A stretch of 42,465 bases of DNA from Yersinia similis (lineage in GTDB: Bacteria > Pseudomonadota > Gammaproteobacteria > Enterobacterales > Enterobacteriaceae). The DNA lies in contig NZ_CGBP01000037.1 of NCBI RefSeq assembly GCF_001053095.1, positions 1-42,465 of the forward strand, in the 5' to 3' direction. How positions within the stretch are numbered: position 1 is the first letter of the stretch; every line of letters starts with the position of its first letter. A program made the translations under genes and the position numbers. The notes below the pieces were generated by a model. It did not search any database. It was not told the origin of the DNA and worked only from the letters and a program-made list of their open reading frames with translations. Positions 14,819 through 23,033 of the stretch are shown one piece after another.

Positions 14819-16915
14819 CTACTCCAGCACCCCAATCACATTCAAATTCATATCATCCGGGATCTCGTTATACGACAATACATTAAGCCCAGAACAGAAC
14901 AGACGTGCATAGCGGGATATCAGTGGCCGCAATTGTGGCGTAACCAACAAAATAGGCTGGTGATTCTCTGCCTTCATTTGTTCTTTAATGATCGGCATAT
15001 TCTGTTGTAATTGTGTCAGAATATTCGGATCGACGGGGAAATTATCTAATACCACTTTCCCCGCCTGTTGGGCCTGATTCAGAGAACCTAACAACATATT
15101 CTCTAATTCATTATTGATGGTATAAACCGCCAGGTTTTTATCATCACCATTGATGCTATTAACTATCCCATTACGTAATGCATAGCGAACATCTGAGGTC
15201 AGTAATAATGCGTCTTTGGTCACCGTAACGCTATCCAGTAGGGTGGTGGAAATGGTGACAATATCTTTTAATGACACATTTTCAGTTAAGAGTTGGCGAT
15301 ACACTTTCAATAACTGACTAAAATTCAGTGTCGTGACTAAATCCTCGGCCAAACGTGGGGAAAGTGCAGCAAGCCGTTGGTGTAATAGGGTGATATCGTC
15401 ATAGTTAAACAGTTCAGATAAATGCTCTCGAACCACCTTATTCACATGTGTTGCTACTACGCTGGCGCAATCCACCACCTGATAACCCAAATTTAATGCC
15501 TGTGGTTTATCTTGTGGATCTATCCATACGATAGCCAAACCATAAGTCGGGTCAGTGGCTAAAATCCCATCAACTTCACCATATTGCTGTGCCGTTGGGA
15601 TCGCCATGAGCTTATCTACATGGACTTCCCCCCCGGCAATCCTGACGCCATTAATATTGATGGTGTATTGGGACGGTTTTAAACGGAAGTTTTCCCGCAC
15701 CCGGACTTCCGGCAATAAAACACCACTGCTTTCGGAGATAATCTGCCGCACTCCGCGTAGCCGTTGATTCAAAGGCTTACCCTTTGATTCATCCACCAAT
15801 GTGACCAGTTTATAGCCTAAATTTAAACCGATAGGCTCCACCGCAGGAATACTGTCCCAACTGATACTCAGTGCATTTTCGTCAGAAATAACTGGGTTTA
15901 AGGCCGTAAAATCGGGATTAAGATCTGCTTGCTGAATTTTTTTACTTTGTTGCCAAGCTGTGAACAGCAGTAATCCGGTAAAACTGAGAAAGGCGAGATG
16001 GGGCATCCCCGGCACGATGGCGAGAATAAACATCACGAAAGCAGCGGCATATAAAATAGTAGGTTTAGCCAATAACTGATCTTTAACTTCATCAGTCATA
16101 TCGCTGCCATCACTCACGCGGGTGACAATAATAGCCGCCGCCGTTGCTAATAACAGTGACGGAATTTGTGCCACCAAACCATCACCAATGGTCAGTAAAA
16201 CATATTGCTGGAATGACTGACTGGCGCTCAAATCGTATTTAAAAATACCGATACAGATACCGCCAATCACGTTAATCACCAGGATCATCATCCCGGCGAC
16301 CGCATCCCCGCGAACAAACTTTGATGCGCCATCCATTGCGCCGTAGAAATCGGCCTCACTGGCCACTTCTTTACGGCGAGTACTGGCCTGCTCCTGATTA
16401 ATTAATCCGGCGTTAAGATCCGCATCAATGGCCATCTGTTTGCCCGGTAGCGCATCCAACGTAAAGCGAGCAGAGACTTCAGAAACTCGCTCGGCCCCTT
16501 TGGTCACTACCACGAAATTGATGATCATCAAGATGATAAAGACGACAAAGCCAACAACAAAGTTACCGCCAATAACCACTTGGCCAAAGGCTTCGATCAC
16601 TTTACCTGCCGCATCAGCACCTTCATGACCATTGAGTAATACCACGCGCGTGGAAGCGACGTTTAAGGTTAAACGCATCAGCGTGGCGATCAGTAATATC
16701 GTCGGTAAAATTGAAAAGTCCAGTGGCCGTTTACTGTTCACACTGACCAATAAGACCAATACAGCCATCACAATATTAAAGGTGAATAAAATATCCAGAA
16801 CCAGTGGTGATAATGGCAATATTACCATTGCTAACACGCACAGTAATAATACGGGGACTGCAATATGCGTCTCTTTTAACAGACGAGAAATATCATGTAA
16901 TTTATGTTTCATCAT
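14819..16915 (-). CDS. flhA: Flag-2 flagellar export gate protein FlhA (LfhA)
   Basis: The 698-residue protein is the large membrane component of the flagellar type III export gate. The N-terminal half has about eight hydrophobic segments and the FHIPEP family signature region (RVSEVSARFTLDALPGKQMAID, here directly before ADLNAGLI). The C-terminal half (from about residue 340) is the cytosolic domain that docks chaperone-substrate pairs. The start is placed at the ATG at 16915, which overlaps the last codons of flhB (stop at 16902-16904); the frame is open ten codons farther but that lies deep inside flhB. Translational coupling with flhB is likely. It is the last gene of the fliM-to-flhA operon, an order shared with lateral flagellar clusters. 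Confidence 0.93.
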   Translation of the reverse strand: MMKHKLHDISRLLKETHIAVPVLLLCVLAMVILPLSPLVLDILFTFNIVMAVLVLLVSVNSKRPLDFSILPTILLIATLMRLTLNVASTRVVLLNGHEGADAAGKVIEAFGQVVIGGNFVVGFVVFIILMIINFVVVTKGAERVSEVSARFTLDALPGKQMAIDADLNAGLINQEQASTRRKEVASEADFYGAMDGASKFVRGDAVAGMMILVINVIGGICIGIFKYDLSASQSFQQYVLLTIGDGLVAQIPSLLLATAAAIIVTRVSDGSDMTDEVKDQLLAKPTILYAAAFVMFILAIVPGMPHLAFLSFTGLLLFTAWQQSKKIQQADLNPDFTALNPVISDENALSISWDSIPAVEPIGLNLGYKLVTLVDESKGKPLNQRLRGVRQIISESSGVLLPEVRVRENFRLKPSQYTININGVRIAGGEVHVDKLMAIPTAQQYGEVDGILATDPTYGLAIVWIDPQDKPQALNLGYQVVDCASVVATHVNKVVREHLSELFNYDDITLLHQRLAALSPRLAEDLVTTLNFSQLLKVYRQLLTENVSLKDIVTISTTLLDSVTVTKDALLLTSDVRYALRNGIVNSINGDDKNLAVYTINNELENMLLGSLNQAQQAGKVVLDNFPVDPNILTQLQQNMPIIKEQMKAENHQPILLVTPQLRPLISRYARLFCSGLNVLSYNEIPDDMNLNVIGVLE

Positions 16916-18035
16916 GGAATCGTTGCATCTCTTTGGGAAGCCCAAGGTGAGTATTTAATACCGGCTTGCTTGCTTGCCCGGAACGCCATGACTTGATCTG
17001 CATGACATAGGTCAGCACCTGAGCGATAGCACGATAAAGCTGGGCAGGTATCTGTTGGTTAACCTTGGTGGTATGGTAAATAGCTCGAGCTAATGGTGGG
17101 AACTCGACAATTTCTATTTTGTGTTTTTGAGCAATGCTCCGAATATACAAGGCAATATCATCTTTCCCTTTGGCGACGATATAGGGAGCGCTGGCTTTTT
17201 CTGGTGCATACTTTAATGCAACCGAGAAATGGGTTGGGTTAGTAATAATAACGTCGGCGCTGGGAACCGTTTTATTAATTTGGCCAATAGCATATTGGCG
17301 TTGCAGTTGACGGACCCGAGATTTAACTTCTGGATTACCATCATTATTTTTATGCTCTTGTTTGACCTCCTGTTTGGTCATTTTCATTTTTTTGGTAAAC
17401 AGATGATGACTGAGAGGAATATCAATGATGGCAAAGACGACAACAATAGCGATGAAATACAGCAAAATATGGTGGTAATGGTCAAACCCCTGAGTAATCG
17501 CTTCTTCTAGCGGCAGTGTCTGCAAGTGCAACAAATCATCAAGTGAGCTATTCACGACCAGATAGAGGGTGTACAGCACGATACTGCATTTTGCCAACAT
17601 CTTAAGAACCTCTGTACCATTGCTGGCAGAGAATATTCTCTTAATCCCCGCTAACGGGCTAAGTTTTTTCAGATCGGGTATCAGTTTTACCGGGGTGAAA
17701 TTCCACCCGCCGGGTATTAACGTTGCCAGCATACTGAGTAACGGGATCGGGATCAGCGTGGCTAAGAACTTGGCGAAAATAAACAGATTGGCCTGCAGAA
17801 ATTGCTCAAGAGCACCTTGATCATCAAGCTGGCTAGCCAATTGGGCAACAGAAGCAAACGATTGAGAAATCAAATTCTTATAATAAGGTAGAAATAGCGA
17901 CAGCAGAATAAAAGAGATAACTAGCCCTGCGGCCATGGTGACATCTTTAGAACGGGGGATATCGCCTTTTTTTCTGGCTTTCGATAGCTTTCCCGCTGTG
18001 GGTTTTTCGCTCTTCTCACCACTGCTGCTCGACAT
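16902..18035 (-). CDS. flhB: Flag-2 export switch protein FlhB (LfhB)
   Basis: The 377-residue protein has four hydrophobic segments (about 33-55, 85-110, 145-165, 190-212) and a cytosolic C-terminal domain. The autocleavage motif NPTH is intact at 266-269, so the switch from rod/hook to filament export should work as usual. The N-terminus EKTE-type region (SSSGEKSEKPTAGKLSKARKKGD) is the expected basic start. Its ATG overlaps the fliR stop by one base (TGATG at 18033-18037). Confidence 0.94.
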   Translation of the reverse strand: MSSSSGEKSEKPTAGKLSKARKKGDIPRSKDVTMAAGLVISFILLSLFLPYYKNLISQSFASVAQLASQLDDQGALEQFLQANLFIFAKFLATLIPIPLLSMLATLIPGGWNFTPVKLIPDLKKLSPLAGIKRIFSASNGTEVLKMLAKCSIVLYTLYLVVNSSLDDLLHLQTLPLEEAITQGFDHYHHILLYFIAIVVVFAIIDIPLSHHLFTKKMKMTKQEVKQEHKNNDGNPEVKSRVRQLQRQYAIGQINKTVPSADVIITNPTHFSVALKYAPEKASAPYIVAKGKDDIALYIRSIAQKHKIEIVEFPPLARAIYHTTKVNQQIPAQLYRAIAQVLTYVMQIKSWRSGQASKPVLNTHLGLPKEMQRFHDET

Positions 18036-18814
18036 CAGTGCACCTTCATCCGTTCAAACTGTGTCAGGATCTCATTGGTTAAATGAAGATAATGATCAGG
18101 GATATTGATAGCTAATAGCAGAAGGCACAGCAGGCCAAACAACATGCCGATAGGGAAACCCAGTGAAAATAGGTTTAACGTTGGGGAAATACGGTTCAGT
18201 AAACCAAAAGATCCTTGCACTATCAGCATGATAAAGGTGGTAGGCAGTGCCAGCAGGGTAGCCGATGAGATAATCCAGCCAAGACTTAATGCCAATGAGC
18301 GTAGCGAAAAATCATTAATAGCTTCGCCGATGGGCCAGCTACTGAAACTTTTCAACACAATAGTGACAAACAGCAAGTGGCCATCAAGGGTAAAAAAAAT
18401 CAACACACTGAAAGTAAATATTATTTGTGATATCACCGCCGTTGATGCTCCGCTGGTGGGATCATTCATCATTGCCATACCCAGGCCCATATTCATCGAT
18501 AGAATCTGACCGGCGGCCTCTAATGCGGCCAACACCAAATGCAACATGGAACCAAATAACCAGCCCCACAGGATTTGTTCACCTGCCAATAATAGGTTTT
18601 CTATCGAGAGCAATTCATCGGATATAGCGGGTTGGCTGATCATCGGGGTGAGCAGGATCGCCAGTAACAGGGCTGTGCCAATCTTGGCTTTACGGGTAAA
18701 GGCTTTATGCCGAATAACCGGACAAAAATGCAAAAACGATAAAATCCTGACAAAAGGCAGCCAGAGTGCGAATAGCGGAGCCGTCATGGCATGAATATCG
18801 ATTCCCATCGGCAT
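18035..18814 (-). CDS. fliR: Flag-2 export gate protein FliR (LfiR)
   Basis: The 259-residue integral membrane protein has about six hydrophobic stretches, starting ALWLPFVRILSFLHFCPV and with a long AILLTPMI segment, typical of FliR. It forms part of the FliPQR pore at the entrance of the export channel. It follows fliQ directly (the fliQ stop abuts its ATG) and overlaps flhB by one base, so the three should be translated in a coupled way. Confidence 0.93.
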   Translation of the reverse strand: MPMGIDIHAMTAPLFALWLPFVRILSFLHFCPVIRHKAFTRKAKIGTALLLAILLTPMISQPAISDELLSIENLLLAGEQILWGWLFGSMLHLVLAALEAAGQILSMNMGLGMAMMNDPTSGASTAVISQIIFTFSVLIFFTLDGHLLFVTIVLKSFSSWPIGEAINDFSLRSLALSLGWIISSATLLALPTTFIMLIVQGSFGLLNRISPTLNLFSLGFPIGMLFGLLCLLLLAINIPDHYLHLTNEILTQFERMKVH

Positions 18815-19087
18815 TTACCCAACCAACTGTGCGGCTTGCTGGAAAATATTGACGGTAAAATCACTCAGTTTGGTCATCATCCATTTGCCTGCAAAGATGA
18901 GAACCAACATCGTCATGACCAGGCGCGGTAAAAAGCTCAGCGTTTGTTCATTAATCTGTGTGGTGGCCTGAAAAATGCTGACCAATAGGCCGATTAACAG
19001 GCTTGGGACGATGGCAACGATAGAAATCATCAGTACCAAATGTAATCCCATGGCGATAATGTCCCCGGCAATATCAGTGGTCATCAT
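18815..19087 (-). CDS. fliQ: Flag-2 export gate protein FliQ (LfiQ)
   Basis: The 90-residue protein has two membrane helices (GLHLVLMISIVAIVPSLLIGLLVS and LPRLVMTMLVLIFAGKWM, each cited in part), with the family loop FQATTQINEQTLSF between them. The start is set at the ATG at 19087 (another at 19084), just after the fliP stop at 19089; the frame can be read from 19123 but that would lie inside fliP and give an over-long protein. FliQ packs around FliP and FliR in the export gate. Confidence 0.92.
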   Translation of the reverse strand: MMTTDIAGDIIAMGLHLVLMISIVAIVPSLLIGLLVSIFQATTQINEQTLSFLPRLVMTMLVLIFAGKWMMTKLSDFTVNIFQQAAQLVG

Positions 19088-19088
19088 G

Positions 19089-19859
19089 CTATAGCCCCTG
19101 AATGCTGGCAGTGAGTGTGCCAACCGTTAATGTCCAGCCATCACACAAGACAAACAGCATTAATTTAAACGGCAATGAGACAATTAAGGGCGATAGCATC
19201 ATCATCCCCATCGCCATCAAAATACTGGCTACAATCAGGTCAATCACCAGAAAAGGGATATAAATCATAAAGCCTATTTGGAAGGCGGTTTTCAGCTCAC
19301 TGAGCACATAAGCGGGGGTGACCACGCTTAAATCCTGCTGTTGTGGCTCGCCACTGACTTGGGCGATAGCCATCATTTGATCCAGTGATTTAGTACTGGT
19401 CTGCGCGAGCATATAGTTCTTCAGTGGGACTTCTGCCCGGCCCAGTGCTTGTGAAAGCGTAATTTCATCCTGTTGGAAAGGAATAACCGCATCCTGATGG
19501 ATTTTGGTCCACACTGGGCGCATAACCAGCAGGGTCAGGGCGAGGGCGATACCGGTCAGGACTTTATTCGGTGGGCTTTGCTGCAATCCCAGTGCCTGAC
19601 GCAATATCGCCAGAACAATAATGAAGCGGGTAAAGCAGGTCATCATCAACATCATGATCGGCAACAAACCGAGCAGGGTCATCAGGATCAGGATTTCAAT
19701 CTTAACGTTGTAATTTTGCCCCGCGGCGGTTTGTACGGTATTGAACAGGGTAATTCCCCCCTCCTGCGCCAGCAGAAGAGGGGAATACAGCAGCCCGCCA
19801 ACCAGTAAGCCTCGACTGATGATGGTTACCGGTGTTATCGCTCGAAGGCTGTGGCTCAT
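19089..19859 (-). CDS. fliP: Flag-2 export gate protein FliP (LfiP)
   Basis: The 256-residue protein has a cleavable signal peptide (about 1-32, ending LLLAQ) and four further membrane segments. TCFTRFIIVLAILRQALG and PFLVIDLIVASILMAMGM are the conserved FliP signatures. It builds the five-fold core of the export pore. The first four bases overlap the end of fliN (19856-19859), leaving no room for a fliO gene, which in primary flagellar clusters sits between fliN and fliP. Confidence 0.94.
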   Translation of the reverse strand: MSHSLRAITPVTIISRGLLVGGLLYSPLLLAQEGGITLFNTVQTAAGQNYNVKIEILILMTLLGLLPIMMLMMTCFTRFIIVLAILRQALGLQQSPPNKVLTGIALALTLLVMRPVWTKIHQDAVIPFQQDEITLSQALGRAEVPLKNYMLAQTSTKSLDQMMAIAQVSGEPQQQDLSVVTPAYVLSELKTAFQIGFMIYIPFLVIDLIVASILMAMGMMMLSPLIVSLPFKLMLFVLCDGWTLTVGTLTASIQGL

Positions 19860-20251
19860 AACGCGAGTTCACCTAAATTTTGGCTATTAATGTTAATAAT
19901 GCGCAGGCCATATTTTTCATTAATCACCACCACTTCGGCTTGGCCGAACATGATGCCATTTACCCGGATATCTAATGGCTCGCCAGCCAACTTGTCTAAC
20001 TCAATCACCGAGTCATTATTCACCGTCAGCAACTCTGAAAGCGGGATCTCAACAGAGGCTACTTCCAGCGTTAAGGTGACAGGGATCCGGCTGAACAGTG
20101 ACATTTTGCGCTTTTGCTCATCGGTCTTTGTTGCTGTTTTTTCTGGCGCGTTAATCACCTTATCGAAATGCTCAGTTGGGCTAATGGCGCTCTCATCCAA
20201 TGCAAGGCTAAAGTCGAGGTCATCGTTGAGTTCAATTTGCTGCTCAGTCAT
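19856..20251 (-). CDS. fliN: Flag-2 motor switch protein FliN (LfiN)
   Basis: The 131-residue protein ends with a SpoA domain: SRIPVTLTLEVASVEIPLSELLTV, then IELDKLAGEPLDIRVNGIMFGQAEVVVINEKYGLRI, in normal FliN form (motifs cited in parts). The first ~45 residues are acidic and variable. FliN forms the base of the C ring and docks the FliH-FliI export ATPase. It overlaps fliM by eight bases and fliP by four. Confidence 0.93.
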   Translation of the reverse strand: MTEQQIELNDDLDFSLALDESAISPTEHFDKVINAPEKTATKTDEQKRKMSLFSRIPVTLTLEVASVEIPLSELLTVNNDSVIELDKLAGEPLDIRVNGIMFGQAEVVVINEKYGLRIININSQNLGELAL

Positions 20252-21185
20252 GGTTTATCTCATTGGGTTGGTCATTAAATTCAGAAAAAAATAATTTGCC
20301 GCGATTTTCGGTAATGGCGGCGCTGAATAGCGCCTCTTTGCCAATAAATACGGGGAAATATTCGGGCAATGAAGCTGAAATAATATCGCCCTCTTTTAAG
20401 GCCATTAACTCAGCCAGTGTCAGGTTAATATTGCTCAATTGGCTGGTGAGCGTAATGGGTAATTTTTTTACTAAGTGTTCAAGTTGCTTCTCTGACAGTG
20501 AAACGTTTTTTTCTACTGTTTTTTCACTCTTGGTCTTTATGGTATTGATAAACCTATCTACGTGCGGTGCATCAATAAAAATGCTGAATCCACTTTTGTT
20601 ATAATCTTTTAGAAAAAAATCAATGCGATATGACCAGCACGCGATTAGCGCCGAGGTGCTGTTGTTAATGATCAGGTGTTCACCAAAAAATGGCTGATTA
20701 AGAAAGAGATCGGTTATTTCAAGCCCGAGTTTATTTTTTAGTCTTTCTTCTGTTTTGGTCAGTGGTGATAAATTCTCAGTAGTCGTGGTTTTTTTTGCCT
20801 GGCTTAATCCATAGTAATCATTAAGAATGTTAAGTAACAAAAGACGATCGATATCGAATGCAATATTACCCATCTGACTGGTTAGCATCTTTGCGTTCTT
20901 ATGACGGCAATTTGTTTGGAACGTAATATCATCAAGCGTAATATTTATTCTGTATTTTTTTAAAAAATAGAGGCTGATTTCGCTCTCAATAATAGAAAAA
21001 TAGCTATTGACTATTTTAGGTATTTTGTGATGAGGGCGGCCAAGCTTGTTAATTTCAAGCGATACGATGTCTGGTCGCGGGTCATGATTATAAACCTTTG
21101 CTTTGACTTTATTTGATTGCATTGTTTCATCCAAAATATTTTTGGCTAGTGTCTGTTTATTTCTATCTTGATAAATTGAAAACAT
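20244..21185 (-). CDS. fliM: Flag-2 motor switch protein FliM (LfiM), divergent
   Basis: The 313-residue protein carries the middle FliM domain (IPKIVNSYFSIIESEISLYF, then DIDRLLLLNILNDYYG) and a C-terminal SpoA-like domain (KLPITLTSQLSNINLTLAELM, in part, then EGDIISASLPEYFPVFI). It is somewhat shorter than E. coli FliM (334). The N-terminus MFSIYQDRNKQTLAKN does not contain the SQAEIDALL-type segment that binds phosphorylated CheY in primary FliM proteins. The gene is richer in A and T than its neighbours. It is first in the minus-strand operon; no strong ribosome site is visible at this ATG. Confidence 0.85.
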   Translation of the reverse strand: MFSIYQDRNKQTLAKNILDETMQSNKVKAKVYNHDPRPDIVSLEINKLGRPHHKIPKIVNSYFSIIESEISLYFLKKYRINITLDDITFQTNCRHKNAKMLTSQMGNIAFDIDRLLLLNILNDYYGLSQAKKTTTTENLSPLTKTEERLKNKLGLEITDLFLNQPFFGEHLIINNSTSALIACWSYRIDFFLKDYNKSGFSIFIDAPHVDRFINTIKTKSEKTVEKNVSLSEKQLEHLVKKLPITLTSQLSNINLTLAELMALKEGDIISASLPEYFPVFIGKEALFSAAITENRGKLFFSEFNDQPNEINHD

Positions 21186-21599
21186 AGAAGCTAAACATCT
21201 TCTCTCTTTCTTTCTTTGCGGGCTTTTATGAAAAGTAGCTGCTGAAAGAATGTCTGGTTACGGAATGTTTTATTCAGTTTTTCATGGGTTTTAGCGTAAA
21301 CCTTTATGGTAAAAATACACAATAGGTATTTCTTTATTAATTTATTTCTTTTTTATTTTGATATTTTAACTGTTTGTGTAACTCATTGATTTTAGGTGGT
21401 TAATGTTTTTAATTTTTATTTAATTTATTTGTTTTTCATGGGGGAAGTATAATGAGTTATCGACAATTTCTATAACTCACAAAAAACACTATGTAACACG
21501 TTTCGATTTATTTTTTCAATAATATTTAAGTCTCAATTTATTTTGTCGATCTATTGAGTGTCGAGCGTGATTTGTTGTGATTTTACGTGTGGATAAATT
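21186..21599. promoter_or_regulatory. Divergent promoter region between fliM and lafK
   Basis: This 414-bp AT-rich region must carry the promoters of both the export/switch operon and the lafK operon. I found no convincing sigma-54 (-24 GG/-12 GC) or sigma-28 site on either strand here, so the control of these two operons cannot be read from the sequence. Confidence 0.5.
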
Positions 21600-22628
21600 A
21601 TGATGAATATCAATGTTGATGTTTTCCCAAAAAATGATCATGGATTTGTTGCTAATGCGCCCTCCAGTGTAAGTGTATTTTCCCTTGCGCGGAGGGTGGC
21701 TGAATTTAATGTTCCGGTATTGGTCACAGGTGAAACCGGGACAGGTAAAGAGTGTGTGGCTAAATATATCCATCAGAAAGCCATGGGGGATTCATCTCCC
21801 TATATAGCGGTGAATTGTGCCGCGATACCTGAGAGCATGTTAGAAGCCATATTATTTGGTTATGAGAAAGGTGCCTTTACTGGTGCTATCGCCAGTGTTG
21901 CGGGTAAATTCGAGCAAGCGAATGGAGGAACATTATTACTGGATGAAATCGGTGATATGCCGTTGGCACTGCAAGTAAAGTTATTGCGTGTATTACAAGA
22001 GCAAGAAGTCGAGCGCTTAGGTAGCCATAAGGCTATTCCTTTGGATATTCGAATTATTGCCTCAACAAATAAGGATCTAAGCGTTGAAATTGCGGAAGGA
22101 CGTTTCCGTCAGGATCTCTACTATCGCTTATCCGTGGTGCCTATCCATATATTACCTTTGCGTGAGAGACCAGAAGACATTCTACCTTTGGTGAAGGCAT
22201 TTATTAATAAGTACCAAGGTTTTCTGAATGTAAAAATAGATATCACTGCAGAGGCACAGTGTGAACTGTATAAATACACTTGGCCTGGCAATGTTCGTGA
22301 ATTAGAAAATGTGATTCAACGCGGCATCATCATGAGCAACAACGGCGTGATTGAACTACCCGGTCTTGGTTTACCTATGGCACAGGAAATATCCTCGTCA
22401 GTAGGGGAGCCATCATTATCGTTTTCTGCGAATCAGCCCCCTGATGGGGAAAATAATATTAAGTTACGTGGGCGCTTGGCGCAATACCAATACATTGTGG
22501 ATTTACTGCAACGGCATCAGGGCAATAAATCTAAAACGGCCGCATTTTTAGGTATTACGCCACGCGCTTTGCGATATCGGCTCGCCAATATGCGTGAAGA
22601 TGGCATCGACATTGAGTGTCACTCATAA
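21600..22628 (+). CDS. lafK: Sigma-54-dependent lateral flagellar regulator LafK
   Basis: The 342-residue protein is an enhancer-binding AAA+ activator. Walker A is GETGTGKE (44-51), the sigma-54-contacting loop is GAFTGA (91-96), Walker B is TLLLDEIGD (111-119), and a Fis-type helix-turn-helix closes it (NKSKTAAFLGITPRALRYRL, about 308-327). The AAA+ domain begins within about 20 residues of the start, so there is no N-terminal receiver or sensory domain; an in-frame stop two codons upstream excludes a longer form. In Vibrio and Aeromonas LafK is the master activator of lateral flagellar genes in place of FlhDC. The perfect sigma-54 promoter before flgB is its obvious target. It is first in the lafK-fliEFGHIJ run, 15 bp before fliE. 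Confidence 0.92.
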   Translation: MMNINVDVFPKNDHGFVANAPSSVSVFSLARRVAEFNVPVLVTGETGTGKECVAKYIHQKAMGDSSPYIAVNCAAIPESMLEAILFGYEKGAFTGAIASVAGKFEQANGGTLLLDEIGDMPLALQVKLLRVLQEQEVERLGSHKAIPLDIRIIASTNKDLSVEIAEGRFRQDLYYRLSVVPIHILPLRERPEDILPLVKAFINKYQGFLNVKIDITAEAQCELYKYTWPGNVRELENVIQRGIIMSNNGVIELPGLGLPMAQEISSSVGEPSLSFSANQPPDGENNIKLRGRLAQYQYIVDLLQRHQGNKSKTAAFLGITPRALRYRLANMREDGIDIECHS

Positions 22629-22643
22629 AAATAAGGAAGCAGG

Positions 22644-23024
22644 ATGGATAACATTGATTCTATCAATATGTCTCGTTTGCAATCGCCAGTGATGCTGGAA
22701 ATGCGGCAAATAGCGGCCATGGCAGGCAGTGGTCTTGAGTTTGGCACAATACAGCCAGCCGCCGCCAATAGCCATGTCTACCCTGTGGAAAAGGGGGCGG
22801 ATAATCTCTCTTTTTCTCAGGTACTCAACGGCGCGATTAAGAGTGTGGACCAGTTACAACACGTCGCCAGTGAGAAGCAGGCCGCGATGGATATGGGCAT
22901 CAGTGATGACTTAACCGGCACGATGTTAGCGAGTCAGAAAGCCAGTGTGGCTTTCTCCGCCATGGTGCAGGTGCGCAATAAGCTCACTTCTGCATTAGAC
23001 GATGTTATGAATACTGCGCTGTAG
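22644..23024 (+). CDS. fliE: Flag-2 rod/MS-ring junction protein FliE (LfiE)
   Basis: The 126-residue protein has the FliE pattern in its C-terminal two thirds: FSQVLNGAIKSVDQLQ, then MGISDDLTGTMLASQKASVA (in part), VQVRNKLTSALDDVMNTAL. FliE joins the MS ring to the rod and is among the first exported subunits. A good AAGGAAGCAGG ribosome site precedes the ATG, 15 bp after lafK; fliF follows after 9 bp. Confidence 0.92.
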   Translation: MDNIDSINMSRLQSPVMLEMRQIAAMAGSGLEFGTIQPAAANSHVYPVEKGADNLSFSQVLNGAIKSVDQLQHVASEKQAAMDMGISDDLTGTMLASQKASVAFSAMVQVRNKLTSALDDVMNTAL

Positions 23025-23033
23025 GGTAAATAG

